From: Coniochaeta sp. PMI_546
Lineage: Eukaryota > Ascomycota > Sordariomycetes > Coniochaetales > Coniochaetaceae
Direction: 5' to 3'
NCBI GenBank assembly: GCA_021432605.1
Contig: MU271148.1
Span: forward strand, 193,362 to 257,361
DNA length: 64,000 nt
This document shows, in pieces, positions 46,737-58,201 of this stretch; the stretch's first letter is position 1, and every line of letters begins with the position of its first letter. The notes beneath the pieces were generated by a model. That model had not been told where the DNA came from, ran no database searches, and worked only from the letters and a program-made list of their open reading frames with translations. The translations under genes were made by a program, and so were the position numbers.

Positions 46737-46757
46737 ATGAGATAAATGATCAGATAA
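46737..46757 (+). promoter_or_regulatory. Two minimal uORFs directly before p150
   Basis: ATG AGA TAA (46737-46745) is followed at once by ATG ATC AGA TAA (46746-46757). The next ATG (46758) opens a 66-codon frame that overlaps the true start out of frame. The real start at 46769 sits in a strong GCCACCATG context. If this stretch is in the mRNA it should lower or gate p150 translation; a 5' UTR intron could remove it. Confidence 0.5.
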
Positions 46758-46768
46758 ATGTCGCCACC

Positions 46769-49700
46769 ATGTCGGATCTCGAAGGTCTCGCTCTCGGTCA
46801 GACCGTCCGCCTTACCGATGGCCGCACTGCCATCATCCGCTTCCTCGGCCGCACCAACTTCCAGGTCGGCGAATGGGTCGGAGTCGAGCTCGACGATAAC
46901 TCCGGCAAGAACGATGGCAGCGTCAATGGAGAGCGCTACTTTGAGTGCGGTGGCATAGGCCGCGGCATGTTCTGCAGGCCCAAAGCCGTCACTGTCATCG
47001 CTCAGCCGCCCCCGCCAGCCCCTAAGCCAGCCGCCGGCCCTGCTGCAGCTAGGAAAGGAGGCCGTCCGAGCAGCATGTTCACATCAGGCAACACGACCCG
47101 TGCCGGTGCCACGACCGACCCTGCCCTCGGCAAGAGGATGAGTCTGAATGCTCCGAGCCCCAGTCCGGTTCCGAGGATGTCACGGCCCTCCAGTCTAGTC
47201 AGGGTGCGTAACGTCTTGTTACATCCATGAGACCTATTAACTTTGTCTGCCCACATCTAAACGACTCTATACTAATATACATGATTACAACCTACAGTCT
47301 CCCACCAAATCACCCACGAAACAACTAGCAACTGCATCGTCGAGTGCTTCCAACTCCCGAACAGCCACCCCATCCAACGCTCGAGTCGCCTCGGCTGGGG
47401 TAAAACCACCTCGCCCATCCGTAGGAGCAGCGGGCCGCCCCTCCATGGGACCTCCAAGCCTCCCAGCTTCAAGAACAACCCGACAGCCCTCGACATCGTC
47501 TGCTGCCTCGAGAACAAGCTCGGCTGCCGCACGGCCCCCACCCGCTCGCCTGTCTTTGGCACCAGGCCGGGTTGCGTCGCGCCCTAACACGCTCCGAAAT
47601 ACCTCCGGCGGCTCAGCATCCGGCACTGAGAATGGAGCGCCGGCGGCTGCCCGGGACAAGTCGGTCACCTCCCCGAAGAAGAGCGACGACGACACCCTCT
47701 CCCCGGAAATACTCTCCCCACAGCCGAGGAGCCCTGTCCAGGCAAAGACCATGGCCCTCGAGCGCCTCACCAGCGGACCACCGGCCGCGACTACCAGGTC
47801 TCCCGCTGCCCGGAACACAGCTACCACGTCCGGCTCGGCATCGGCTACAACGAGTAGAGCGGCAGCAGCAAACAACGCCGCCGCCACGCGAGAGATCGAA
47901 GAGCTCCAAAAGAAGCTACGATTTCTGGAGCGCAAGAGGACTGAGGACCGCGAGAAGATGGCCGAGATGGACAAACTCCAGAAAGACCGCGACAAGTTTG
48001 AGAATATCATCCAGAAGCTGCAGGCCAAACTCCAGCCCCTGTCGCAGGAGAACAACGAACTGAAGAAGATGCTGCAAGAGGCCGAGGCACGCCTAGAGTC
48101 GGTCGAGAAAATGCAGGCAGAGCACGAGAGCATCCTGGAACTTGCCACGATAGACAAGGAGATCGCTCAGGCCTCGCACGAGGCGATCAAGCAAGAATTC
48201 GACGCGCTGAAAGACAAGGCCGAAGAGCTGGAGCTCGAAGTCGAGATTCTCCGGGAGGAGAACGCGGAGCTCACCTCGGATGTACAACCGGAAGAGAGAT
48301 CCAGTGCTAGTTGGCTGGGCCAGGAGAAGAAGATCCAGAGACTCACCGACGCCCTCCTCAGGCTGCGCGAGATAACCCAGCAGCAGGAAGAGGAGTATAA
48401 GGACCAGATCAAGGGGTTGGAGTCGGACCTTCGGGAGTTCGAGACTCTGAAGGAGGACTATGCTGCCATCAAGGAGAAGCTGTCTCAGTCGGAGGCCGCG
48501 GTCGAGGATCTTCGGCAGCAGCTGGACACCGCACTCGGGGCGGAGGACATGATTGAGGAGCTCACCGAACGCAACATGAGCCAGGCGGAGCAGATTGAGG
48601 AACTCAAGGCTGTCATTGAGGACCTCGAGAGTCTCAAGGAGATCAACGACGAGCTCGAAGTCAACCACGTACAGAACGAGAAGGAGATGCAAGAGGAGCT
48701 CGACTTCAGGGACAGCGTCATTGCCGAGCAGGCGCGGCGAGCTGCGCAGCAGGAGGAGGCTTTGGAGGATATGGAGTATACCCTGTCCAGGTTCCGAGAG
48801 CTGGTTACGAGCCTGCAGACGGATCTGGAGGATATGCGGGCCTCGCACGCTGTCACCGAGACGGAGTCCGAGCAGCTCAACAGCAAGTCCCGTGCCATGA
48901 TGGACCTGAACATGAAGCTCCAGATCTCCGCCGCAAAGGCGCAGGTCAAGGCCATCGACCTCGAGCTCCGGCGCTTGGAGGCACAGGAGGCGGAGCAACA
49001 TCTCGAGATCGTCAAGCTGTTCCTTCCAGACACATACAAGACGGACCGCGATTCCGTCCTGGCGCTGTTGAGGTTCAAGCGACTCGCCTTCAAGGCCAAC
49101 CTGCTCAACGGATTCATAAAAGAGCGCGTCAACGGCCAGCCTCACCCTGGCCATGAAGATGACGTCTTTGCCGGCTGCGACGCCGTTGACAAGCTCACGT
49201 GGGTGACATCCATGTGCGACCGCTTCGTCAACTCGATCAGCCACTGTTCCCTGGAGCACTTCGCCAAGTATGAGGGCGCCCTGTATGAGCTTGAACCCGT
49301 TGAACGAGCGCTGAATGCATGGATCGACGGGCTGAGACGGGACGAGCTGAAGGAGAAGCAGTGCGCCAGCGACCTGCAACGGACGATGGCGCTCATGAGC
49401 CATCTCGGCGAGGTCCATATCGCCGACGACCTCGAGAGCTACGCCGATAATGTGCACATGAAGGCGACGCTGATGCAGAGCCACTTGGAGTCGGCAGCGG
49501 TCACCTTCACGACGATCAAGAACATGGTGCAGCGAGTCATCCCTCCGACCGGTGACGACGACGACCTGGCGCAGGCCTTCTCCCGGAGAGCGGAGTCCGT
49601 CATCAGCCAGACTCGCAGCGCCAAGGTCATCGCCGGGAAGACTGTCCGAGCTCTGGAGGACCTCAAGAACAGATCGCTGTCCCTCACGCCGGACACGCTA

Positions 49701-51020
49701 GAGGCGTTTGAGCAAGCCGAGACCGTCAGCCAGGAGATGGCCGACCTAGCTCGGAAACTCGGCGTCGACCTCCACCAGCTCCTCCACGAGGAGGGCCGGA
49801 CCGAGCCGTACACGTACACCGAAGTCCAGACCTGCGCACACAAGACAGCCATGGCCGCCAGCGGCCTGAGCGAGAGCGACCTGTTCGCCACCTACCTCAA
49901 CAAACTCCGGACCCTGACGGCCCAGATCTCCGACCTGGCAGCCCTCAGCACAGACCTGACGCAGACGCAGGAGTTCGAGCGCAGCCAACCGCCCTGGCTC
50001 CTGCGCAGCCAGGAACTGCGGGCCCTCAAGACCATCCCCGTCGACGCGGAGGAGGAACTCCGGCACCTCAGGGAGGAGCACAACGAGGCCCGGCGGGCCA
50101 TCAGCGTGCACGAGGAGAACCTGTCGGTGGCGCAGCTCAAGATCGCGACGCTCGAGTCGCGCATGCGCGACGCCAACGCCAAGGCGTCGCGCATCTCGGA
50201 GCTCGAGGCCGGGCTGGAGCGGGCCCGGGCCCAGACCGCGGGGCTCAAGGACGACATCGAGAAGCAGGACCGCGAGCTCAAGGCCCTCGAGGCCGACAGG
50301 GACAGGTGGAAGAAGGTCGCCGGCGACAACAGCAGCAGCCGCCTCCTGCTAGAGGCCGGCGGCGGCGGCGGCGGCGAGGCGGGTGCCTCCGGCGGCATAA
50401 GGGCGGGCCAGGAGAGGGCCGTCGCCACGGCGAGGGAGATGGAGGTCCTGCGCGAGGAGATCGCGGGCCTGCAGGCCGCGGTGCGGTATCTGCGCGAGGA
50501 CAACCGGCGGGCCAGGCTCAGGGAGCAGGGCGGGTGCGACTGGCTCGCGGAGCCGCTGGTGCGCAGGCGCGGCGAACCGGCGGAGCGGCGGAGGGACTTG
50601 GTCGTTGCCGAGGGCCGGGATGCGCTGGGCGAGCTGGTCAGGCTCGTCTCGTCTGCTAGGGTGTTTGACCTCTCCACCCTCCCGAAAGACAAGCTTGCCT
50701 GGCGGCCGGCGAGGAGCACGCCGCGGTACCATGCTGCGCGGCAGGCGGAGGACTACGCTGCCTGGAAGAGGTGGCGGGACGAGGTGCTGCGGAAGTCGAG
50801 GGCGGTTGTGGGCGGTGGTGGTGGTGGTGGTGGTGGTGGTGGTGAGAGGAGGAAAGAGGTCGAGGGACGGAAGAAGGGTGTGCGGACTGCGGCGGCGAGG
50901 CTGCAGATACGGCTGCCCGGGGACGACGGCAAGGTCGTGCCGGGGACGGGCGAGGATGTGCAGATTGTCGGCTCCAGGGAGTGGGAGGGCCTGCAGGGGA
51001 GGCTGGCTGCCGTCATGTAG
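46769..51020 (+). CDS. ro-3: Dynactin p150-Glued subunit (Neurospora ro-3, yeast Nip100)
   Basis: Two exons, 46769-47203 and 47298-51020, encode 1385 residues. The CAP-Gly domain lies at about 8-75 with the tubulin/EB1-binding G-K-N-D-G at 46-50 and the R-Y-F-E-C core. A basic, Ser/Pro-rich linker follows (about 80-270), which in this family adds microtubule affinity. Long coiled coils cover about 280-600 and 1050-1180, with the dynactin p150 domain between them (L-F-L-P-D-T-Y-K-T-D-R-D-S-V-L-A-L-L-R-F-K-R-L). Dynactin links dynein to cargo and microtubule plus ends; loss in Neurospora gives ropy hyphae. A poly-Gly run of 11 residues lies near the C-terminus. The intron falls in the basic linker between V-R and S-P-T-K-S-P-T-K. 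Confidence 0.94.
50814..50843 (+). repeat. (GGT)10 microsatellite in p150 coding sequence
   Basis: Ten GGT codons after one GGC encode 11 glycines near the end of p150, with no third-base variation. Uniform codons point to recent slippage, so the length may differ between strains. Confidence 0.9.
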
Positions 51021-51403
51021 GTTTTGCTGTGGCACGGCGTGTGCCTCGGGCTGAGTCCTGGTCCTAGATACCCTTTTACTTTGTAGTTGGTTGTTTCCCA
51101 GCAAGTTGTGTTGGTGTGTATGTCTAGCATTTTCTAGAGACGTATTTAGGCTTTTGTGTGTGTGGCGCTATGCATTATACTTGCTGGTTATGGACACACA
51201 CACATGCAGATGCAAATATCACCTCTTTCTCTAGGAGATTCTCCGTTGATGTGAAGGTCTCCTGCAGTGAGACAAGCTCTTCCATGCCCAGTATGCCCCG
51301 TCCCTAGTCTCACACCAGATGTCCCCTCTGTTCGTCCTAATCCATTCAACAGACATCAATCTTTTCCTTCTCTCAAGAACCTCCCTCGCTGACTGACTGT
51401 CGC
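51021..51403. other. Convergent intergenic gap, ro-3 (+) / SEC65 (-)
   Basis: 383 bp of T-rich and C/T-rich 3' flanks. Nothing else was seen. Confidence 0.55.
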
Positions 51404-52366
51404 CTAACCCTTCCCCTTGCCCTTCCTCTCCTTCTTCTTCGAGGCAGCACCCTCGCTCCCACCAGCAGCACCCGAGGCCGCCCCCGCCAACAAGCTAGCC
51501 ATATCCGGCATCCCGCCCGCACCACCGGCCCCTCCTTGTCCTTGCATCTCCTTCATCATGTCCTTGAACAGGTTCTCCGACACCCCGCCGCCGGTAACGG
51601 CAGGGCTCCAGTAGGGCACGAGCTCGTTGATCTTCCAGCCGCGCGGCACGGCGGGCCGGGGCCAGGGCTGGGCCGGGTCCGGGGCCGCCACCCCGCCCTG
51701 GGGCCCCGGGAGCCTCCACCGCAGCGAGGTGCTCTTCTCCGTCGTCGGGTTCTGCCTCAGGTGCTGCGCCACCAGGGTGTAGAGGTGGTGCTTGTTGTTC
51801 ACGGCTGCCGCGCCGGGGGCCACGGGGATTGCGGGTGCGGAGGTGGCTCCTGTCTTCTTGGCCGCCGCCGCCGCCGGCTTGATCAGGATTCTGACGCGGC
51901 CCGGGTTGCCCCAGTCCTTGGGGTGGAGCTTGGTGGGCTCCAGGACCGGGTTGAGGCGCAGCCTCTGGCAGGCGGCGGCGATCTCGACGGCGAGCGGGTT
52001 GGGGACGGCCTGGGACTTGGAGACGCGGCGGCCCTCGGCGCGGGACCGCGAGGCGTCGAAGTAGACCGGGTAGAGGACCTGGTGGCCGGCGTAGGCGGCC
52101 GGGGAGGAGGCGGTGTGGTAGCCCGATGCTGCTGCTGCTGCTGCTGATGCTGCTTGGCTGGCGCCGGCGGCACCGGGGGAGGGGAGCTGGGAGGGCGGGA
52201 GGATGTGGGACTTGGCGGTCTGAGATGCGGCGGGTGGTGGCTTGCGGGCGGCGGGCTCGACGCGGCGCATGATGTCCTCGTCGGCGAAGTCGTCGATGTC
52301 GCCCTCTGAGGGGTCGGACATGTCGACGTCGCTGTCTGAGACTTCTTCTATTCGAGGGTGGGACAT
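51404..52366 (-). CDS. SEC65: Signal recognition particle subunit SRP19/Sec65
   Basis: A single-exon 320-residue protein on the minus strand. The frame is open upstream of this point, but M-S-H-P-R-I-E-E-V-S-D-S-D-V-D-M is the first ATG giving the usual acidic start. The SRP19 core includes Y-P-V-Y-F-D-A-S-R-S-R-A-E-G-R-R-V-S, N-P-L-A-V-E-I-A-A-A-C and H-P-K-D-W-G-N-P-G-R-V-R-I-L-I-K. It binds helices 6 and 8 of SRP RNA and readies them for Srp54. The fungal form has a long Ala/Ser spacer before the core and a Gly-rich M-P-D-M-A-S-L-L-A-G region ending in K-K-K-E-R-K-G-K-G-K-G. It is convergent with ro-3. Confidence 0.92.
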   Translation of the reverse strand: MSHPRIEEVSDSDVDMSDPSEGDIDDFADEDIMRRVEPAARKPPPAASQTAKSHILPPSQLPSPGAAGASQAASAAAAAASGYHTASSPAAYAGHQVLYPVYFDASRSRAEGRRVSKSQAVPNPLAVEIAAACQRLRLNPVLEPTKLHPKDWGNPGRVRILIKPAAAAAKKTGATSAPAIPVAPGAAAVNNKHHLYTLVAQHLRQNPTTEKSTSLRWRLPGPQGGVAAPDPAQPWPRPAVPRGWKINELVPYWSPAVTGGGVSENLFKDMMKEMQGQGGAGGAGGMPDMASLLAGAASGAAGGSEGAASKKKERKGKGKG

Positions 52367-53604
52367 GGTGGGCTGGTCGATGTGTTGTTGTTTGGGGAGA
52401 ACTGGCAAGCTGAGAAGCTGGACAGCTCGAGAAGCTTGTCTGTCTGTACAATTGAAACAACGACAGACAGTTTGGTGCGGGAGGATGGATGGTGGGGTTG
52501 CTGCGAGTGGAGCTTTTGAAGTTGCTGTGAATGTGGGGCCGAAGGGGTGACAAGGGGAAGGCGAGGTACCGAGTATAATTCGACTTCGTGCCGTTGTCAA
52601 GGCTGGGATGAGGCACCAGGGACACGACATCTGGATCAAGATGCGCGCTCAGGTACTCAGGTGGCATCGCCGACAGAGTTACGCTTGGCTAGAAACATGT
52701 GAAGCGGGGTTGCCTCGTTGGTAGAGAGGGTAGCTGGCAGCGAGACGAGAGCAGCTATAGACAGCTACGGACAGCTACAAAGAGGAGGGCCAAGAGGGTC
52801 GGATTTGACTCTAGACGCATCGTCGCTGGCTGGTGTGTCACCCAGGATTTGTGATGCTACAGAAGATACGTGTTCGTCCAGTGTTATTTGACTGAGCGGA
52901 TGACTATCGCCAAATACAGAGCGAGCAAGAGTGGCTCGGATGCTCAAGCTCAATTTGAGAAGAGGGACAAGATAAAGAACAGTCCAACAAGGCGTGAGCA
53001 GACAAGACGTGCATACCGTAGAGCGAGCCTCTGCAATCCTAGATTTCGGCTGCTCTATCTGACCCATACTGTCGCGAAAAGGTCGAGCACGCAGCCTGCC
53101 TCTCGTACCGAATCCTGGTTGTATTGCATGTGTAGGAGAGGCCGGAACTCGCTCAAAAGCTCTGCACAGAGGTCCGACACTAGCTCCACCAAAAAGGTAC
53201 AGCGCACTCGGAAATCCCCCCTGCTGTTCACCTGTTAAGCAGGACCATCTGAAGGTGTGTTGCCGGGTCACTGACTATAAACTGCACACAAACGGCACCG
53301 TAAGGTGCTATCGAATACCAAGCGTATAATCCGTTGTCAGTTGTAATACCTATCTACAGGAAGCATCTTGAAAGTTGCCATTATAAGAGCTAGTTTAAAA
53401 GTAAACATGGTCCTCACGCTGTGTTCCCATGTGTTTCTCATCTAATATCCATCTTTACCAGCCCCAGTTGTATCCCCTTCCCGATCAAGCACCGAAAGAG
53501 GGTGAGTCACACCCTAGCACAGGCTGCACAATGTGGGAATAACGTAGCAAAGAGGTGATGCGGAGGCTGTGCTGTGCGCCAAGTCAAAAATAGTAGAAGC
53601 AGAC
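52367..53604. other. Intergenic: SEC65 promoter and CCCH-gene 3' flank
   Basis: 1.24 kb. ORFs of 122 and 168 codons overlap on opposite strands near 52.8-53.3 kb; neither resembles a family and the longer starts with GTG. No repeat or RNA gene was seen. Confidence 0.5.
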
Positions 53605-55432
53605 TCAATAATCGTCATAGCCCTTGCTGTTCTTTCGCAACACCGTACCGGGTGGGTGGTCCTTAGCCCCAAACTTACAGTACGGGTGCGTGCAATGGCC
53701 GTCTCGAACCGTTGGACACTGCGGCAGGCAGTCAGTCAGTCAGTCAGTCAGTCAGACAGCCATGGCCGACGAGCATGGGACCCGATATATATAGAGCGAA
53801 AACTCACATGGTGGCCGTAAATACAGTTCTCCACCTCGCAATCCTGACCACTGGTGCACGGGTTCAGTCGAGCCAGGAACGCGATGGCCACTATCTCCTC
53901 GGGTGATGGCCTGTACTTGTGCTCGAAGCAGCACTCGTCCCCCTTCGAACACGGGCCTCTCAAGTAATGGTTATTGCACAGCTTGTTGCTGTCTTTCCGC
54001 TTTTTGATGTTGTCCAGCGCCGTCTGCGACACCTTGATGGGCGGATCGAGCCCTCGGAGCCCGGGGTTCCACGGCGGTGGTTGTGGCTTGGCGGTCTGAG
54101 AGGCCTGTCGTGGAGCGCTGGCGGCTTTGGGCTGGAGTGGAAGTGGAAGGGTCATTTGGGGTGGGGGGCTCGCGCTCTTGATGGCACGTGCATATGTTGG
54201 TTGTGCGACCGCCGGGGTCGACGCAGGACGGGGGGCAGCCACACCAGAAGCAGCGCGGGGGCTGTTGACAGGCGGTGGCAGCGGTTCCAACATCACCGGA
54301 GTCGATCTTGCTGATGACCTGTCGACCAGTTTCTCGGATCGAAATAGCGCGTCGTTGAGGTTGAGGACATTCACACCGGTGGCAACGAGCTCCCGAACGG
54401 TCGGGACGCCCTCGAGGACTGTAATGCGCTGCCGTGTTGTGTCGTCTTGCATCAGCCCGTTGACAAATGGGGCATAACTGGCATCGTGGGAGACGCCAAG
54501 AATAACGTGTTTGCAATTGTAGTTTTTGAGGTGCCATGCCGTTGTCTCTGTAAGATGCAAGTCAACATAGACGATCTATCGTGGTGCTGGATACGTATCC
54601 AAGTCCTCCCATTACCTTTTATCTTTGTGGCAGATCGGCCGGAGCCGATATCGACAAAGTCAAAAGATGCTATTCCTTGCGTGAAGCCCAGCGAGAAGTC
54701 TTTGAGATCGCCTTCTGCGTCCAAGCTGTTGTCTTTCCGCATAGCTTGGGCGAGTCCCGCCAGGTTGACGCAGACTTTGGCAATAACTTCTATTTCGGTG
54801 GCCAGACCATGGCATTGTTTCAATATGGCGGCCTTCAGGGCAAGAGCAGCTTTCTGTCCGCCCTCGAAGCCCCGCCGGACAAAGTGCTCTTTGAACTGCA
54901 CACACAAGAGAAGGTCAATACGGATGGGACAAGCGGAACTGTAAGAGACACTCCAAGGATGTCATACAAGCAACCCGTCACCGTCGATCAAGACAATAAC
55001 GTAGGGGTTGTGGCTCTGCAGCACAGTCTCAATGTTTCGCTCATTGATCATCTTGGCGGCAATATGAGGCCGAACCTGCAGATGCTGGTTGTTTTCCAGG
55101 AGATTTGCCACGCTTTCCTTGAGCTGTTGCAGCTCCAGTTGTAGTTCCCGCCTGGATTTCGTGGCGTCGGCGAGGTCGAGCTGGGCGGTATGCAGTTGCC
55201 TTGCGAGGTCTTCGCTTTCGAGTTTAACGGTCGTCTCTATGTGTTGAGAATATAGCAGGAGATCCTGGGAAAAGAGCATGAACAGTAAGCAATGGGTTAG
55301 ATATCTTATGCCTAGGGCATTTCGGGCGTGGAATATAGGACTTACTGTCAGTAGCTGGTCGGTGCTATCTCGATGTGCCCGTAAGGCCTGGTACCGCTGA
55401 ATAAACTCCATCATGCCCTCATTCAGCGACAT
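53605..55432 (-). CDS. CCCH zinc-finger protein with an N-terminal NYN/PIN-like domain
   Basis: Five exons on the minus strand: 55432-55346, 55264-54968, 54895-54616, 54547-53808 and 53718-53605, giving 505 residues. The start is M-S-L-N-E-G-M-M-E-F-I-Q-R-Y-Q-A-L-R-A-H-R; the frame is open upstream, so a longer form is possible. A short coiled coil (about 40-105) precedes Y-V-I-V-L-I-D-G-D-G-L-L (117-128). Later come F-D-F-V-D-I-G-S-G and H-V-I-L-G-V-S-H-D-A-S-Y-A-P-F-V. This pattern resembles NYN/PIN nuclease folds. A Pro-rich linker follows. Zinc-finger residues start at Cys412 (C-x8-C-x5-C-x3-H), with further Cys/His sets at about 452-468 and 469-490. I recall fungal relatives carrying a domain of unknown function (DUF7923). 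An RNA-binding role is likely from the fingers; nuclease activity is inference. The last intron holds a GTCA microsatellite. Confidence 0.85.
53731..53755 (-). repeat. GTCA microsatellite giving six overlapping CTGAC branch sites in an intron
   Basis: The plus strand reads GTCAG six times at 4-base steps (53731-53755). On the gene strand this is CTGAC repeated six times, ending about 10 nt before the CCGCAG acceptor of the last intron (53807-53719) of the CCCH gene. CTGAC is a perfect fungal branch-site consensus (CTRAC). Confidence 0.85.
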
Positions 55433-58201
55433 ATCCTTCGAGAAGAGATCCCGTGCTTTCGAGGTCCCTGACCAGAAAGCGGCCGATTTAAATGCAAAGA
55501 AGGGTAGCTTCTGGAAAAAGTGAAACGGTGAGCTGGACAAAATGTGTTGGACAATGGCAGCTCTAGAACTTGATATGTGTGTAGCTGGGCAAGAGAAGTC
55601 CAGCAGCACCACAAGGGTTGCGCGTTGGGCGTACGCGACAAGACGCAGTCGATGGATTGCTTGAAGATATTCCGAAACGTCAGCGACGGCCCACGGCCTC
55701 TCGTGTTGGTGAGGATGTTAGCGGTCCATGAAATCAAATGATATATTAACAGGTGATTTTGGAGTTGAAGAGCTGGCCAAGAGGAAAGCGTAGCTCCATC
55801 ACAGGCATCTTTTTCTAGGAAGGAACCTTTTTGGCTGCCAGGCGGCCTGAAAGGCAGGGTCCCAGAAGCGCGTGAACTCCCTGACGAATCAGATTGCTCC
55901 TAAAGCAAACGTACCCGGCGCTAAGCTCCCCTTAGCGCCATGCGACCCGGGAAATCCTGCTCCAGCGGTCCAGCCTGCTCCACTAGCGGGTTCTTGTCCT
56001 GCTTGTGTACTACACTAGGTAAGGTACTTAGTGCAGCTGCAATTGCTGGAGAAGGCTCCGTGTCCATCCAGCCTGCCTTGAGATTCCGTCCTCTGCTGCT
56101 GCGCCAGACACGATATCTATCGGAAGATAATCCCCCAAAACGAAGGAATTCTGGCGGTGGGAGAGAGCCTTGTTAGGCTTTCTACAGATTGACATAGCAA
56201 CCTCGGAACTGCGACGCGACGGACGACATGGCACGGCCAGACATCCAGACCGAGGAGGATCTTGAGACCGGGGAATACAGTGTGGTAAATGTGATAGACG
56301 TTTGGTACGGGTAAAAGCTTCCAATTGAGCTGCGCCTGGAATCGGGCATAGATTCTAACTACGCAGCTCTGTCCATCCCGAACCCGTGTCTTTGACTCTG
56401 CTTCTACCATTCTTGAAGTCTTTCAAGTTTTGGTGTTCGCTCTACGCTCATACCGGAGGGCATTCGCACACGGACGAAGGTCATGGAGACCAGTTCATCT
56501 TCACCTGCTTGTTCAGTACTGTCTGGCCAGCTTGCCACATCGATGTCATGCCTGGTGAGGAGTGCTAATGTCGATTAGGCGTGCGCATGTTGTTCTTTGC
56601 CATGCTATTTGGTAAGGGCCTTGCCGTAAGAAGAATCTGCCCAAGGTTGTACATGATCACAGTCTACCGTTGTATGGTCGTTACAGAAGAGTGTGCCAGC
56701 GAAGGAGATATTTAGTGACCGGTTCTCTTCGACGATACCTACTCGGAGAATTTGAAGGAGTGTATCTGTATAAAAATCATGCTCTTGAAGCGTTGCTTTA
56801 AGAGTCGGGCTCACGCTATCAAGCTTCGTTTGGTGACGAAATCGTGTCTATATGAAGTGGGAAGTGACGTCCCATAGGTTTGGTCTGGCCAGAGAACTCG
56901 ACTTGACTGTGGCGCATGTTCCAGGTCCTGAGACAGGCACCTATCGGAATCAATCGAGTCTCGGGTGGCTTTGTTCAGCCAAGGTACCGGAGTGACATGT
57001 CGCGCTGGACACTGAACGTTCGAGCGAGCGAGGTAAAAAGATCCACAGCCATACCGTGACAACCTCGATATAGTTGTGATCAGGACACGTTATAGATGCC
57101 GTAGCTTGTAGCTTATATCACGGCTTAGAAGTCACGCCCCTCTGATGGGAAGATGGGAAGAAATGTCAGGTTTTTCCAGTATGGCTTTGTGAGGGCGATG
57201 AGGAGCTATTTTTCTCAGACACGCATAAGGCATACAGCACGCATCTGTCACGCCAATTACCGTGCTTCAATGCCGTAGATGTTGTTGTCTTGTTCCGACT
57301 GTCGACCTCGATTTCGATGTGACGCGGTCTTGAGTCTCGCTCCTCCAGAACAGAACTAGTGCGTGCATACACTGCAACACACCTTTAAATTGCTATGTGG
57401 AGGTCTGTGGAGGTCGGAGTAGACTCCGCTGAGCCGCGAAAGCTCTGAATCCCACACTAAACGTACAGCAATCACGCGTCCCATCTCATTGATCAGTCCC
57501 GTTGGTTGTGAATGTGGATATCAATGTGATGCTGATCTGGCTGCATTGGCTTTGCTTTTGGGAGATCATTCTCCCTTGGATACATGCCGGCTTGCTTGTT
57601 TGTCTCCTCCCTTGGCAGTTGGAATCCCGCTTTCCTTGTGATATCATTGATATGGAGTCCAGCGCCTAACCAGTAGCGAGCTTGCATTAGTCCAACAGTC
57701 CAGCAGTCCAGCTTGCCCCAATGGCTTGGCTAGAAGAGAGACAACCGAGCCTGTATACTAACGCTACCCTAGCGCCGGTTGTCAGAATCACACGGACCAT
57801 GCAATGTCTCGACTGACGAGGCCGGTAAAAGGGCCAGACCGCGCGGGTGGACCGTTGGGAAGGGTCGAGTGTCTCGTGACGATCCATGGTGATGATGATA
57901 CATTGGAGCCAGCCAGCTCTAGAGCCTACCGCGGTAGAGTCTAGTTACCCAGTCCTGCTAGTCTAGCTGTCTAGTAACTATGGTCGAGACGAAGAGTCTG
58001 GTCCCCCCCTGGTCGTATGATGCGCTAAGTCTGGTCTGGCACAGCTTGGCATGTGCAAACAGTGGTACCACAACTGCCACAACTGCCACAGGCAGTACAG
58101 GACACTGCCCCCCCTGTCAATCGTGCCTTTTGCTCGACCCAGTGAGGGCAGATTAAGCGGGACCCCCCTGTTTGCGGTGAATCGGTGATCTCTCCCCGAT
58201 G
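55433..58201. other. Long divergent intergenic region upstream of the CCCH gene
   Basis: 2.77 kb with no ORF above about 100 codons and no family motif. It holds the CCCH-gene promoter. Small iterations (CCACAACTG at 58068-58087, GTCCAGCA near 57695) are the only structure I see. No B box, terminal repeat or transposase frame was found. Confidence 0.45.

Larger units (their letters stand above)
45861..46768. other. Intergenic: HMG gene 3' flank and p150 promoter/leader
   Basis: 908 bp. It contains a TA-rich tract at about 46397-46434 and minimal uORFs directly before the p150 start (listed separately). No gene is supported. Confidence 0.55.

Noticed and set aside
52765-53271. 168-codon minus-strand open frame between SEC65 and the CCCH gene
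   Set aside because: GTG start, overlaps an equally long plus-strand frame, no family resemblance.
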